Assembly: GCA_021397835.1 (NCBI GenBank)
Contig: JAJFZO010000566.1
Location: 3,286,001 to 3,350,000, forward strand
Direction of reading: 5' to 3'
From: Moringa oleifera
Lineage: Eukaryota > Streptophyta > Magnoliopsida > Brassicales > Moringaceae
Length of the DNA stretch: 64,000 nucleotides
The notes beneath the pieces are model-generated. The model ran no database searches. It saw only the letters and a program-made list of their open reading frames with translations, and was not told the DNA's origin. The translations under genes were made by a program, and so were the position numbers. Positions 47,750-61,865 of this stretch are shown one piece after another. The stretch's first letter is position 1. Each line of letters starts with the position of its first letter.

Positions 47750-50700
47750 AAATTTTTAAAATAAAATAATTTTAATTTTAATTTTGCAATAATACTTCTC
47801 ATAATTTTATTCCAGGTTATGTTTTATTCAGTGAAAAAAATTAAAATATTTGTTTAAATTAATAAAATAAAATTATTTGATAAATTATTATTATTGTAAT
47901 AAATTATTTTCATAATTGTACATGTTCGTTAATTCATTATATTAAAATTTAAATTTATAATAAATATTATATTATAGCATTTATATCATATTATGTCAAA
48001 TGCATGATAATATTATTTATCAAGTATATCAAAAGACCTAATTATAATAATAATATTTTTTTTAAAAAAAAGAGCATTAAAATTTTCATTTCTTAAGCGA
48101 TAGGTTATAATAAATCAAAAAAAATTCCTACTGGGCCACGCCCAAAGTGTCAGCGGGCTTATGATAGTGGACTTACCATAATACTTGTTAGGGTTGGGAA
48201 GATCATATTTGGGATCAATTTTATCCATGTCCATAATATAATTTTACTCAAAATTGATTTCTAATAGATTACATATAATAACAATACTAAATTCATTCAA
48301 TAATAAATCCATTCGAGAACTTAAGTGTGAATTAAATAAGTCGAACCGACGAAAAATTCAATTGCGTAAGGTTGACATTCGAAAATTGATATCACTTAAA
48401 AGAAATAGCAGACTTTTCTTTTTTTGAGGTCGAGAACTCAAAAAAAATGGAAAATTGAGAGAAATTTTAATGGAATTAGTTTCCAAAATGACATTATGAG
48501 TAAAATAAAAGATACTTTTTTCTTTTATAAGCATTGTTTAGAGAAGATTTTGATTTGATATGGATGTTTTTTTTTTAATTTATAGTAGTTAATAATTAGG
48601 TTTTTTTGATTTTATAATATTTATAAAATATTAAAAAGAAATGATTATATGCAACAAATTAAAATAAAATATTTCGTAATATTTTATTGATATGATAGTT
48701 TTGGTTTGTCTCTCTGTGTCAAAAAAAAATTTGACTGCATATTACTTATGTTACGCTCACAAAATATATATTGATAACAATTATTTATATTGATATTGTT
48801 TGTATTGTTTGTGTTAGTTGAATTGATACGCACTTAATTTTGTGTTAAAATTAAATTTTATATAATAAATTAAAATTAAAATTAAATATAATATTACATT
48901 AATTTTTTAAAAAAATTCAAATCAAATATTTGCTAGAAAAAATTTTTATCTTCACAAAACAAAAAAAGTTATTACATTCAAATAAGCTAACATTTTAAGT
49001 CAAATGACCTAAGTTTGCGTGAACATGTCCATCTATCCGAAACAACATGAGTTTCACTGTACCTCTAGCTTAGTTCATGTCCTTCGATAGGTTAAGAATT
49101 AACATAAAGTTGTTTTTCTAATGCATGTGCACTAAGCAATACCATGTGGGTGATGACCCACTTTTGCATATTTATCCGATCAATTAATCCCATGCCCAAA
49201 CAAGAAAAGCATAAATGCTATCTTTTTTTCCAATTCTTTTCCATGAATTGTGCATTGATTCCTTCGACATTTTCAAGTGGGTGATCTAGTAAATTTTGTG
49301 CATGCTCGAAGAGCTCCTTCGGTGAAACCATATTGAAGCATCGTAGTGCACATATGTTCTCATCATATAAATCCTTATCACTTTTTGAAAGTTAGGGAGT
49401 TAGTGGAAGATAGATATTGTGTGACAACCATATAATTTCTCTATTGACATTTTCGACTTTTGAAATTTGTATATATTTTCGACGTTTGACACTGTGAATT
49501 TATCGCATATTATCGAAGATGAATGTTATCAAGAAATATTGTGGCAATAATAATGAACCTTGTCTATAGTATGACTCCTAAAAATTATTGTAAAGATATT
49601 GATTCGTATTTTTACATCAAACAAATTATGATCATTATTAATTAATTAATTAATTAATTAGTTTTATATAAATTATAAATTTAGGATAAATATCATATAC
49701 AATTTTAAAAATTCATATTTTTCTTCGAATAAATTTTGACTTTTTAAAAGTACTCAAATAGATTTTAATTTATCAATTTAGATTAAATTTATTTTTATAA
49801 AAAATTTAAAAATTAAAGATATTCAAATGGAAAATCTTTTATAATTAGTTTTGACTTGAAATTTTTCATAAACATAAAAAAATTAAATTTTTACTCATAA
49901 AAAATTAATTTTTTTAATACTAAAAAATATATTTTTTAAAAAGTTTATACTATCAAAAATATAATAAATTCATTAAAAATAATTTTTATGAATCAAAAAA
50001 ATATTTAAATTAAAAAAATAAACTAAAAATAAAATAAAAATTTATCTGAATAATTTTTAAAATATTTTTATAATAAAAATATTTTTAATTTTTTACAATT
50101 ATTTTAAAGTATAATTTAAATACAATCAGTAAATTATGATTGATTTGAAAACTTTTTAAAAAGTCAAGAAGAGAAGAAGTAAACTTCTAGATTTTACGTG
50201 GTATTGACTAAAAATATTTTTAAAAATAAATTTTAATAATAAATAATTTTAAAATAAGTAAGTCATTCTATTTAATATATTATTTTTTGATTAAATTTAT
50301 ATTATTATTAATATTTCGTATAAACATTATCTTTGTACATACACATAAACATATATATATTTTTTTCCAAAAATAATAAAAAGAGACATGAAAGTAAAAT
50401 GATGGAAGGGTAGTTGGAAAACTGATAACCTTGTACTTTGATTTCAAAATGGGGAATTTCTTATCTGATGAATTTGAAATTAAAATCAATGTTTATCAAG
50501 ATAGAAAGGAAATGTCCTTTCCAAATCATGAGAACTGTTGGGGGCCCTTCACTTCCATTTATTTTTTTGTTTTTTCAGTTCTAAAAGACAAGCTAAGATG
50601 GAGAAGATGCTTTTTTATTTATGCATCAATAATTGAAACAGTTGCCCTCCACCATTGAAACTTAGTAACTTTAATTAGAAACTATGAATTGAAACTTTCC

Positions 50701-53200
50701 TAACTTTTGGTGGGGAACAAATCATGAGACTGTTCCTTATGAAATCCTCTAATTGAATTTATCATTATATTTAGAATAAATATAAAATTATTTTTTAATA
50801 CTAAATTATTATTTTTATTTTATATTATTAAAAATTAAAAATTATAATAATAACTGAAAAGTTAAATATTATTTAAATTTTGATAATAGATTTAAAATAA
50901 AAATATAAAATTTATTTATGTCATTTTTGATAGATTAAATAAAAAATATTATTATCTTTTAATAACTATTTAAGTCAATATATAAATTAAACCAAATTAA
51001 AACATTAAGAATATAATTGTATTAATTTATTTTTTAAGTTCAATTTAAAAAAAAATAAAATTTGATTTTTTAATATTTTATTTATATTTTAATAATAAAT
51101 TATTTATCTGATTGTGATTTAAACATAACACATGATGATAATATATAATAAGTTTGATGCATAAATATAAGATAAGTTAAATAAATCGGTTGAAAGCTGA
51201 AGTTGTTTTCTTGATGAAGCCATACCAAGTCGAAATGAAACAAAACATCAGGTTGGATACACGTAAAATTTTAAGTATATGCAAATTGAGAAGCCTTTGT
51301 TGTAAAAAATAAAAAATTAAATTCGTGTCATGTTAATTTTAAATGGGATAAATATAAAAAATTAAATTATATATAAATTTTAATTTTAATTATAAAATAT
51401 CAATTGATTTAATTATATTTTAATATTTTAATTTTAATTTTAACTTGAATAATTATAAAAATCAATTATATATTTTTTAATGGTAAAACATGTTTATGAA
51501 AAGTTTTAAGTTAAATTCATCGTTTAAGATTTACAATTTGAACTTATTTTCTTAATAATATCTAAATTAAATTATTATAAAAATATAATTAAATTAATTA
51601 ATAATTAAATTTTTAATTAAAAATATAATAATTTTTAAAATATTTATTTTTAAAATATTTTAAAATATTTATTTTTATAAATATTTTATTAACAAAAAAT
51701 CATTGGTCATATTTTAACGTTAAATTATCGATGTTATATAATAATTATGTCATGAACAAAATTATTGTTATGAAATTATTCTCAGGACGAAACATTCTTG
51801 GTGTTAGACAATGGATTCATGATAAACACATGAAATGTCTGTATCACATCTTCTAATAGATGTATCATGGTATTACAATGAATATAGTCCAATTAGTCGG
51901 TGTTACAACGCGTACTCAATGTGTCATGTAGGGTAATGAAACGGGGCACTCACAACTACGAAAATGTACCTCTGATGGTATATCCATGGCAGCCAAATTT
52001 GACTTATATTTCGCTCCTTCGATGAAACCTCCTCATGAATATCTCTTAATGATTTATCAATAAATTTCATGACATACCTAGTTTTGGCATTTTTAATTAT
52101 TTTAAATAAAAATTATTTATTAATTTAACTTTAGTTTATTTTTTATATAAAATTTTAAAAGCATTTTTACTTAATTAAAAATGAGAATGTAAAAAATAAA
52201 AAAATTAAATCATTAATTTTATTAAATTATTACATATCATTATTTTTTAAAAAATTTAATATTATTTAAATCAACAAAAGATTTTAATTCAAGTGTTTGG
52301 TCTCTTATGTCGATATCAATATCTTTAGATGATTAATCATAATATTTTGATGGACGGATGTAGACCATGAACAGAAAAAAAAAAGTTAATATATAGTTTT
52401 TTGATGGATACTTTAATGTCTAATCATATAAAATAAAGTTTGTGACTTTGTATATATCGCATTGCCTATTATGTTAACATCTTATTCTAATAATTGGTGT
52501 CAAGTGAATGTCATTGCTCATAAAGAGTATGAAAGTGACATTACACTAATTTAGAGGTGAACATAACATTGGCGGTGAACATAAGATTAGCATGGTAACG
52601 TAATTTTAGGGTTTAAAACCAATTAATTTGACTAATTAACTATGATTTAGTCCGAAAGAAACAAAGCCCTAAGTCGGGTTAGCGTCCAAAGTAAAGCTAT
52701 AATTAAGGCGAGGCCTCGTAAATTCTTGTAATTAAGTAGACTAATGAAAAGCAAGTGTCAGGAGTCAAAAGGAAACACAATTTCAGACCAACAAGAGTTG
52801 AATAATTGAGTCATAGCCTATTTAATTTATTAACATTAGTAATTATTATTATTATAAAAAAATATGATAAAAAATAAAATTTAAAGATAAATATGTTGTC
52901 ACGTAACAATATAATTATTTATTTGTATGAATTGGTGATTTAAAGTGGCATTATAAGATTTACTACTTTTTTTGTTTATTAATCACATAAAATAAGGATA
53001 AGAAGATAAAATTGAGGATTTTAGTTACATTAATGACATTATATGATTCTATTTAATAACTTTGCCGCTAAAGTTATTGGGGTCATTCTTCCAAAGACAA
53101 AGTCCAATTTCGGTTATAGTCGGCAGAGGTTAATTTTACTTTTTTTTTTGCAAAAATTAGGAAAGATATCAACCGTTGGATTAGACTATTCATGAGGTGG
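47750..53200. other. AT-rich intergenic region without a supported gene
   Basis: About 5.4 kb of AT-rich DNA with decayed relatives of the dispersed AT-rich repeat (clearest at about 49.7-50.2 kb). Less AT-rich patches at 48.1-48.4, 49.0-49.5 and 51.8-52.0 kb show no recognisable coding or RNA feature. Confidence 0.6.
49634..49660. repeat. (ATTA)n microsatellite
   Basis: About six tandem copies of a tetranucleotide (ATTA/TTAA phase) in intergenic DNA. Confidence 0.85.
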
Positions 53201-54261
53201 CAAGCATCATGGGAAAGGTGGGATCAAGGACCGTCCCCCACCGTCCCTGTCAGCGTTCGTGCTGGGCCTGCACACATACCGTCAAGCCGCACTAGTAACT
53301 GAGAGTAGCGTAGGCGCTATGACACATCGAAGAGAGGAACCTGTTCTTCTCGTAGTAATATATTACTCTGTAAACAAGTGTTTCGGCCATTGATACATGC
53401 ACCTTGTTGCATGCGTGTGACGAAACCAACCCCGCTTATCCAGGGTAATGTTCTCTTTATGTTTGCTTGAATGAATCGATTCGGTTTTTGAGTTTCGTGA
53501 ATTCTGTTGTGTGTTTTGACTCTCTGGGTTTCTTTTTTAAATCGAAACCCAACCTGAATTCCTGGTGAGTTCAGAGCACTAGGTTTTGAAATTTGTTTCT
53601 GTAATATATTCTGTCTCTTAGTGTTTCTGTTCTTGTCTGTGTGTGTATATAAGAGGGTTAGTAATGGAGAAGCCAAATGGGATTCTTGTTCCTGGGAGCT
53701 ATTTTGGATTGTGAAGTTGGTTAAGTGAGTCTGCTTTTCAGTTGCTGTTTAGAAATCCTTCCTAGGATTTGGATTTGTTATTCATTGGGTTTTGAGATTT
53801 CGAAGAATCCTTTCAGAAAAAAAATATATTTTTTTTGGGCATTCTCCTTTTTGAAGGACCTTTTTGGTTCTTTTTCCTTGAGACCCTCGCTTGTCATGTT
53901 CAGCTTAAGATTACTGCTTTTTCAAAGTTCCTTTCTAGCATTTTCGCTTGCTTTATCTTCTTTCTTACACTACCCCTTCCATAAAGAAAAAGATTCCTTG
54001 CTTTAAATTTTGGAGGAAGAGAACAGGTGACTTTCACTTTCAAGCTCCAGCTACCTGGTCAAATGAAGCCTTGCATTTAGGAATAACAGTTGTTAGATTT
54101 TTCCAGTTTTTTTTTTTTGTCTTGATGTATTGCTTAGTGGGCTTTGATTTGTTTGTACACAAATTCTGATCTTTGCCTTTAAATTATACTTCAGATAAAA
54201 GCTACAATTGTGGGCAATCCAAGAGAGGAAGAACCATAAGAAGACTGTAGTGACGGGAAGC

Positions 54262-56664
54262 ATGGATAGTGAGTTCTATTCAGATTGGAAGAGTGGCTCT
54301 TTACGTGGGCTAGAGAATTTAGAAGAAGATGGAGAGCTTAGCGCAGCATCATCCTTGCCATCTATCGCTCAACCTCAAACACCAAAGGAGCCTATGGAGT
54401 TCTTGTCTAGATCATGGAGTCTTTCTGCTTCTGAAATTTCAAAAGCCCTAGCTCAGAAACAGAAACAGTTTCTTCTTGAAAAGAATTCAAATGCCTTTGT
54501 AGATGCAGTTGCTGCACCACAACTAGTAAGTGCTATATTAATGTTCTTTGGTTTGCATCATCTTCATTAATATGCCTCAGACAATAGTTATTATTTCCTT
54601 TTTGTTCTGTTCTTCTGATCTTCTTGGTGGTTGAGTTGGCATGGATCTGGCAGAGTTAAGTAAATTTCTATGCAGGGATGACTAATAGAATTTAAAAAAA
54701 AAAAAACTATATGATTAAAATTCTTGACTTCTAGTTGTAGCTTCATTCCATTATTGTAATCTAATTGTCCTGCCATCCTATGCTAGAATTCAGTTATTGT
54801 AGTCTTAAATGTTTTGCTATCCTTTGAAGGCTGGGAAGGTCATAAATTCGATTACTGCCAGGAGAACAGGATCATTTGGAAAATGGTTTCAGCACAAGGA
54901 GTTGAGCAGCAGTGCGGTGAAGAAGAAAGATAGGGCACGTGTAGAGCAGGCGCATGTACATTCATATGTCTCTGTTGCCGGACTAGCTGCAGCCTTGGCT
55001 GCTGTGGCTGCAGCAGGGAACTGTGATGGCTCAGGCTCAAAAATGAGCAAAGCATTGGCCTCAGCAACTGAACTCTTGGCATCTCATTGCATTGAACTAG
55101 CTGAATTAGCTGGTGCTGATCATGAACGAGTTGCTAATGCTGTCAGATCAGCAGTGGATATTCACAGTCCCAGTGATCTAGTGACTCTGACTGCTGCAGC
55201 TGCAACAGGTACTCCTTTAATCCATTGCCTCTGTGTAATAATTATCGGAGAGAGTTGAAAAGATCTATGAAGTGAATTTAATCCGCAAATGTACATATGA
55301 TCTGTCAGATTCTGCAGTAGTAAATGACAACATGCTTCTTCCCCAAGAAAAACTTCCCTCTTGAATTCTTGTTCTGGATAATAGATCATAGATTGGTTAA
55401 TTAATGGAATATTTTTCCTCTTTGCTCCATCAGCTTTGCGAGGAGAAGCAGCTCTTAAAGCAAGACTGCCAAAAGAAGCAAGGAAGAATGCAGCTATAAC
55501 TCCCTGTGAGAGGGGTATAGCACAGACTCATTGGCCTATTATTTTTCACAGTAAAAAGGAGGATCAAAATCCGCCTTGTGAGGGCGAACTAATGCAGCAC
55601 ACACGAAAAGGTAGTTTTCATTTACATTGACAGCAGCAGACTAGCAATCAACTTATCTTCATACGGATTGCAAAGCATGCCATAAATGTTTCAAATTTGA
55701 GGGAAATTTGCATGGTCTCCTTTGAAATTATCCTTAAAAAGAATTGAAAACTTTTTGCATAGACAGAACTAAATTGTTGATATATAATGATCTAGATGTT
55801 GATTCGGTGGAAATTTGTTTCGAGTAATTTCTTTGTCATTTTGACTTACATTTGCGATTTGCAGGAGTGCTGCAATGGAAGTATATCTCAGTGTATATCA
55901 ACAAAAAGTCTCAGGTAAGTGAATTTAACTAATAAGCGGAACATTCAAATCTGTCAGGATGCCTGCATTATTTACCCATATACTCTACTTTCAGGTCATA
56001 ATCAAGCTCAAAAGCAAACATGTTGGAGGGGCTTTCTCGAAGAAGAATAAATGTAAGCATATTATGCATAACTTCCTCGGACTGATGTCTCATTATAATA
56101 TAGTTCTATCAGATTTTAAAACCCAGATCGTATGCTGATCTGATTTTGCTGGTCTAATTGAAAAGAAGATCAGAGGTTCTTTGTAATGAATTATGTTAGT
56201 CTGGAAAAAGAAAAATAAATGAAAAAATCTTGACTACTTGTTTTGTTAAATTGTTGTATGTTAACATCTCTTCAGTACAGGTCAGATTAGCAGGGGATCT
56301 GTTTCCAAATTTTTATGTATTTCTTCCAACTTTCCTTTTAACCACTAGAGAGCTTTAGTTTCTTGTTAGTGCTAAGCATCTGCTCTGCAATTTTTGCCAT
56401 CTAAATGCCCCTCCATTGATACCAGGTGTTGTTTATGGAGTCTGTGATGAGTCTGCTGCATGGCCATACAGAAAAGAGAGAGAAAACTCTGAAGATGTCT
56501 ACTTTGGCCTCAAGACCGCACAGGGTCTTCTTGAATTTAAATGCAAGAGCAAGATTCATAAACAAAGATGGGTTGATGGGATTCAGAATCTTCTCCGACA
56601 AGTCAGCTGCATCGAAGCAACTGAGTGCTCCTTAGAATTTTTAAATATCAATGATAGTATATAG
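54262..56664 (+). CDS. FORKED-like / VAN3-binding family protein (DUF828 plus PH-like domain), 6 exons
   Basis: Exons are 54262-54525, 54830-55208, 55434-55610, 55865-55914, 55995-56052 and 56426-56664, giving 1,167 nt and 388 residues in frame. The N-terminal two thirds are the plant DUF828 (auxin canalisation) domain, with PMEFLSRSWSLSASEISKAL, then VAGLAAALAAVAAAGN and TELLASHCIELAELAGADHE. From about residue 270 a PH-like domain runs through LQWKYISVYINKKSQVIIKL, ending KQRWVDGIQNLLRQV. Members of this family bind the ARF-GAP VAN3/SFC and phosphoinositides at the trans-Golgi, and guide PIN1 traffic and leaf vein patterning. The start at 54262 is the first ATG after an in-frame upstream stretch lacking one. 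A splice acceptor at 54193-54194 suggests a leader intron, with the transcript probably starting near 53.3 kb. The protein is a short member of the family and resembles At4g17350, from memory. Confidence 0.92.
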
Positions 56665-57711
56665 CTTATGATTTCTTTGTACATAAGAGTTCCAAGGATG
56701 TGATAAAACTTTATGAGAAATTTTGCTTCATAATACATTACAAAAGGCAGCAATGTAATGTTATGTTCTTATTTATACCCCATAGTTTTGAAAAATGAAG
56801 AATAGCTTTGCCCGTTAAGCAGAATAAAGAAAGATCGCAGGATCTGATGCTTAGTTCTGCCTTGCTATGCTGTTGAAACTTGATTACAAATAAGTTTTAA
56901 TGCAAGTCTCCTTCCATTTTTCTTGCTTTCCTGATTACCTGTTAGACAAGAAAATCCCCATTTGTGGGTGAAATGTATGAAAGTATGGCAAAGTTCTATC
57001 TTCATTGTAAGGTAATTAACATCTTAGTTAAACAGCAATGGAGTTCTGATTTTACAGTACTTTCACTTGGAAGCAAAACTTGTTTAGACATTACCATGTT
57101 CCCAAGGCCACTTTCCCTGTGGGCAGGTCATGCACGTCCAACACCTATTGATCTGATTTGTACCATTAATATTTTTTCTTGATAATTTATTATGAACATG
57201 TGAAAAAAAAAATTGTCAAATTCTCTTGTCCATGGGTAAGAATAATTTGAAATTCAAAAAGTAGAGAGTGCGAAACCAAACTCCATGGCACAAAAACACA
57301 AAAATCGATCAGGCTAACATAATAGGGACCCATACTCCAACTAACAAATGCCAGTCTCCATCACTCTTTTGATCATCCAATCAATATACTTTGGCCAACA
57401 ACCAGTAGATCTGATAATTTCTGATTCCAAATCCGTCTAGTTTTTCTTTCAATATCTCAGGCTATGGAAGAGCAACTAAAAAACGGAACAATAACATTTT
57501 CAGGGGCATTATCAGACAGACCACCCTCCTATGCACATGTAACAAACAGATTGAAAGGGAATAGAACACCACAAAGGACAAAGTTTATTTGTCTTTTTCC
57601 TATTTTTGAATGCGTAATGCTTTGAAGATTTTTCTTTCTGAACTGTGTCAATGAATGGTTGAGTATACAATCAGATCATACCCCTTTCAACTGTTTATCT
57701 TCTTATCACTT

Positions 57712-58130
57712 CTAAAATACAACAGTCTTGTTTGAGTTATAAGGTAAGACTCGCAGCTCACAGTACGATTTTATAGCTTTTGCAAGGCATTTTTTCTCAA
57801 GGTCCTCTGATTTCTGCACAAAGCTCCTCAGATTATCTCTATGAGAAACCCTCTCAACCTGCAGAACAACAAAAGATATATTTCAAAATGTTAGAGAATT
57901 GAAAGAATCCAGACAAGCAAACAATAGCTTGCATAATTACATCACTAACTGCAGATAAAAGACACATGACTGATCAAAAAAGTGTTACAAAAAAAGATTT
58001 ATGGAAACAGGACATGTAAATACTGGTTGAGTTAAACCTATAAATTCCAGAAAAAGCAGTATAAGTTTGGCAGTTTCAGATAGCTACAAAAAATTGCGTA
58101 ACCGTATCTGCCATGGGTGGGTGTGTGTGC

Positions 58131-58171
<41 letters not shown>

Positions 58172-61100
58172 CCCAATGATGCCCAAGGGGATGGTTCTGC
58201 AGATCTACAGAAGAGATAAGACAATCATGGAGATACATACACAAGAAATTGATTAGTGTTCAGACAAGTACGTACCACACATTACACCTAAATTTCAGAA
58301 CCAAGTGTACTGGTTTGTATTCAGAAGATAACCTTATAAAAGAGGTTACAGCTATGCAAACAAAATGCTATCTAATTAGTCGGGATAACTTAAATTACAT
58401 TCTGAAAAGCAGAGCCTTCAATAATCATCTCCAGGACTTGCATTCGATTAATCATCCAGCTAAAGCAAATCAAATTGATCCCTTCACTCCTCAATTCCCC
58501 ACATGTTAGTTTTTGAACCAAATGAACTTTTCACCCCTAAAGCCCAATAGAGCTCATTCACCAATATACTTGAACAAGAAACTCTTTACTTCACTAGACC
58601 AATATTCTCTATATCCTGTCAGTAAGCATTTCAAAGAGCTAGGTTTTGACTACAGAAACAATCAGCATTTTGAATCTGAAAGGATTACTTATTGATCATG
58701 GGAGCATTGTGTAGGTCTAATAATGGAGAAATCTTAAGGGATGTGACTGAGCTATCCAGACAATTGACAAGCAACATGATGGCCGTGAAAGTAGCAAATA
58801 TCTAAAAAAGATAGGAACAGGAAATGAAAGCCATCTTGATTAGAGCTATAGTCAACAAGGTCAAACTCAATGGCAAAAGTACCACGTTTTCCATACTAAA
58901 ATATGAAAAAGTGGCCAGATGGAGTACAGCAAAGGCCAACTGTTATTCATGCTATGTCCTTGCTTGATATCTCATTTGCCCTAAAGCATAAAATTACTGC
59001 ATCAAACAAAATCACTGCTTTTAAGTACAAAAGAAAAGTGTAGGAGTATAATTAAACAGAAATGAGGAAGAGTAAGCATTGAGTAAAATGCAACCTAGAT
59101 CAGAACCGGTATCCAGAGTCTAGGAGGCAACCCATGAGTGACTAGAAGCAGTACTTAAAACATCACTTATCAGTATGATAATCACCATTTGCTCGATAAT
59201 AGGCCCTGAATCCAGTTCTTCGGTCACAAAATGACTTGTTGCACCAATCAGTTTCACACCAGCATCAAACGCCTGCAAACATAAATTTGCCAATCAATTA
59301 TTAACTGGAAGTTAGGAGCAAAGAACCAAACTGGGTTGGGGAGGTGGGGAAGGTTTGTTGGCAATTTCTATAACCTATGAAAAAGCAAAGAGAGCTAACC
59401 TGTCTCGATGGATTCCCACCCTTAAATGATGGCAAAAGGCCATGGTGAATGTTAATTATGTCCTTCCCATAATGTTTTAAGAAGTTACAAGATAAGACCT
59501 GCGGAAACAATTAACTTCTGATTTCAAAGATCACAATAAGAATTAACTACACCAACAGATCTGTATAACCTACAAAAGTTGTAAAGCACTGCTGATGCTA
59601 TTGCCAGAAAAAAAAAAAAAGAAAGCAAAAAAGATGATAGACAGATTTTCAGTACAAATATTAATTAACTTGGAGGGTAAAGGAGAAAATGGAAAGTGTG
59701 TTGGCACATTTAGCATTCTGAACCTCTAGTGTAAGATAATTTACCACAAATCTCTTCATTTCTATAAAAAGAGAGGAGAAGGATTTCAGTCAGATGGGAC
59801 TTCAATATGAATATTCATCAACTTGATTTCAAGGAGGAATAGAAGCATCTTCATTCATTTAGACTCTGTGCTTAGAGTGAAATCCTTACCATCTTGTTTG
59901 ATAGTAAAACAGTGGAGCAAAAGGTGAGGGAGTCATATCTTTGTTCATGATTTACCTGCATGTACCTGGCCAGAACTAAAAAATCAGTATCCTGAACCAA
60001 CTCCAAGATCTCCTCTTCTCTTTTATTGTCGTTGGTTGTGGGTAGGTAATGGTATGGAATACCATGCCTCTCAAGAAATCGAATCACATGTGTGTTTGGA
60101 CCTCTTTCATGATTACTGTCATATAAAATATTTATGAACTATAATCAGTATTACGAAAAAAGCAGTTTCAGTTAGGAGGTTAATATTCCTAAAACTTCAC
60201 CTTATTACACAAGTTATGTCCACGGGAAGTTTTCCATCCTGCCATCCATGTAACATATCAACCAAGCAATGCGCCTGCAGGAGGACTGTAACAGCTTCAA
60301 TATGTAGAATAAACATAAATGTACAACAGAACTTTCAAGACCTGCCTGTTTTGAAACAAGAATTGCGATCTTATATTTGGGATCTATATTGGGCACTCGG
60401 ACAACAGATTTCATAGCATTGAACATTTTTGCAAGCTTGAGGAAGTCTTCATCCATTTGCTTCCGTGGCCATTTGACAGGATCAAACAAAAAATCGCTGC
60501 CATAAAAGCACAAAGGTTCAGTTTCTTGTAATAATTATAGGTTAACTATGGGTTTATTCAACTAGCTGCTCCAGGAGAAGGTGTCAACGCCAAAGATCTG
60601 CTGCTTATCCAACTCAACAATACATGTACAAACTTTATGTGTAAAACCAAATTGGCCAAACCGGTCACTTGACTCAAGGATTCTAGGCTTGGTTGCAGAC
60701 ATACAGCAAAACATGGAGACACAAGTGAACACATATTTCATTAGTCAAAAAAGTGTCTCCTATTAAGAAATACTTTTTTATTTAAGTGAACAGTGCTAGT
60801 GACCAAATGTAGCCTGTATAAAGGAATAGATATTTGAACATTATATGAAGTACCATTAATGAACAAGAAAGGAAGTATACTGAATGTTTGAACAGCTGAA
60901 CTTACTTTGAGCAATTAAAATTCACTCTATCAAAGACACTCTTTACCTCAATAACAACATTAACCAGCTAAACCTAGTCATTTCCTTCATATTTGGAGCA
61001 TTAACTATCCCGTTAACTCCCTGGAACCTCCTTACAAAACGAAGCTGCTATCTAGCAAACAAATATAATACAGAATGATGAGAAAAAATAACAAACAAAA

Positions 61101-61633
61101 CACTAAAACCATACCTCCTAGAATAGAATACATTCGTGTTTTCGGGGACGAAAACATCATATCCAAGTATGTTTCCACCTCTTGAAGCAATACAATCCGA
61201 TAATTTGGCAACAATCCCAACTTCATCCTAAATTCAAAAGCCACTTCAAGTCTAAATCCATAACGAACAAAAGCACCCGTCCTAATACCAATAAAATAAT
61301 GATACAATAAAATGAAAGACTCATTGGTCTCCTTTGGTCGCCGAGAAAATCATGAAACAGCAAGCAACGGCGAACACTTAGAATCTTCATTTGGTTTTCA
61401 TTGTTTTGTTACGGTTTCTAGACAACCAAACAAGTAGAGAGAATCTGCAAGTAGGTGTTGGAGATTAGACAGAAGGGACTTACGGGGCAGTGGAAAACGT
61501 GGATGCCAGGGATAAGAATGGGAAAGGAGGAGGAGTCGAGTGACTGTCCTTGCAATTTGCAAGACTTGAATGACCGTCTCGCAAATCCGAACACTTGAGG
61601 AAGACTCGAAGAGACTCTCCGTACAAGAGTCAT
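57712..61633 (-). CDS. PURU: 10-formyltetrahydrofolate deformylase (PURU type), mitochondrial, 8 exons
   Basis: In transcript order: 61633-61484, 61227-61115, 60496-60346, 60274-60201, 60115-59956, 59498-59400, 59272-59186 and 57858-57712. The sum is 981 nt and 326 residues. The enzyme hydrolyses 10-formyl-THF to THF and formate, which in plants keeps 5-formyl-THF from blocking glycine decarboxylase in mitochondria. Residues 1-40 are Arg/Ser-rich with few acids, a mitochondrial presequence. An ACT domain follows ([30 protein letters not shown]). The formyl-hydrolase fold runs from KIAILVSKQ, with NHERGPNTH, the catalytic Asn232 and His234 in [12 protein letters not shown], and Asp270 in EELDSGPII. 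Intron 3 needs a GC donor (see findings). An in-frame ATG at 61675 would add 14 residues; 61633 is preferred because it gives the usual family length. It resembles At4g17360, from memory. Confidence 0.95.
58120..58170. repeat. Compound (GT)n(GA)n microsatellite in a PURU intron
   Basis: A GT run with one GC interruption passes directly into a GA run, about 51 bases in all. It lies in the last intron (57859-59185) of the deformylase gene. It should be highly length-variable. Confidence 0.92.
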
Positions 61634-61865
61634 TTCTCTCCCTACAGAAGCTTTCTCTCCTAGCACTATCTGCAACCAACAGCCACCACCAAACTTTGGC
61701 GGCCTTGGCCTTCCTCAGCTGTCAAGCTCGCCTTACCTGTTATTTCTATTTTCCTCTCCTTTTTTTCCCCATAGAATATATCCAACACGCTGTCGTTTAA
61801 TGTGAAGAAATATTAAAATGGTTAAAAATATTTAATTTTTTTAAGGATGTAGCAAATCATGGCTG

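Noticed and set aside
53317..53676. Minus-strand open frame of about 119 codons
   Set aside because: It lies in the probable leader and promoter region of the FORKED-like gene, is compositionally odd and resembles no protein I know.
58120..58170. CRISPR-like or satellite array
   Set aside because: The repeat unit is a dinucleotide microsatellite. No spacer-repeat pattern exists anywhere in this plant window.
60341..60345. GT donor four bases after the GC donor of the PURU intron
   Set aside because: Using it would shift the frame and destroy the conserved SKQ-x-HCL region.
61634..61675. Upstream in-frame start for PURU at 61675
   Set aside because: It would add 14 residues, including acidic ones that suit a mitochondrial presequence less well. 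The start at 61633 gives the usual family length. It cannot be fully excluded.
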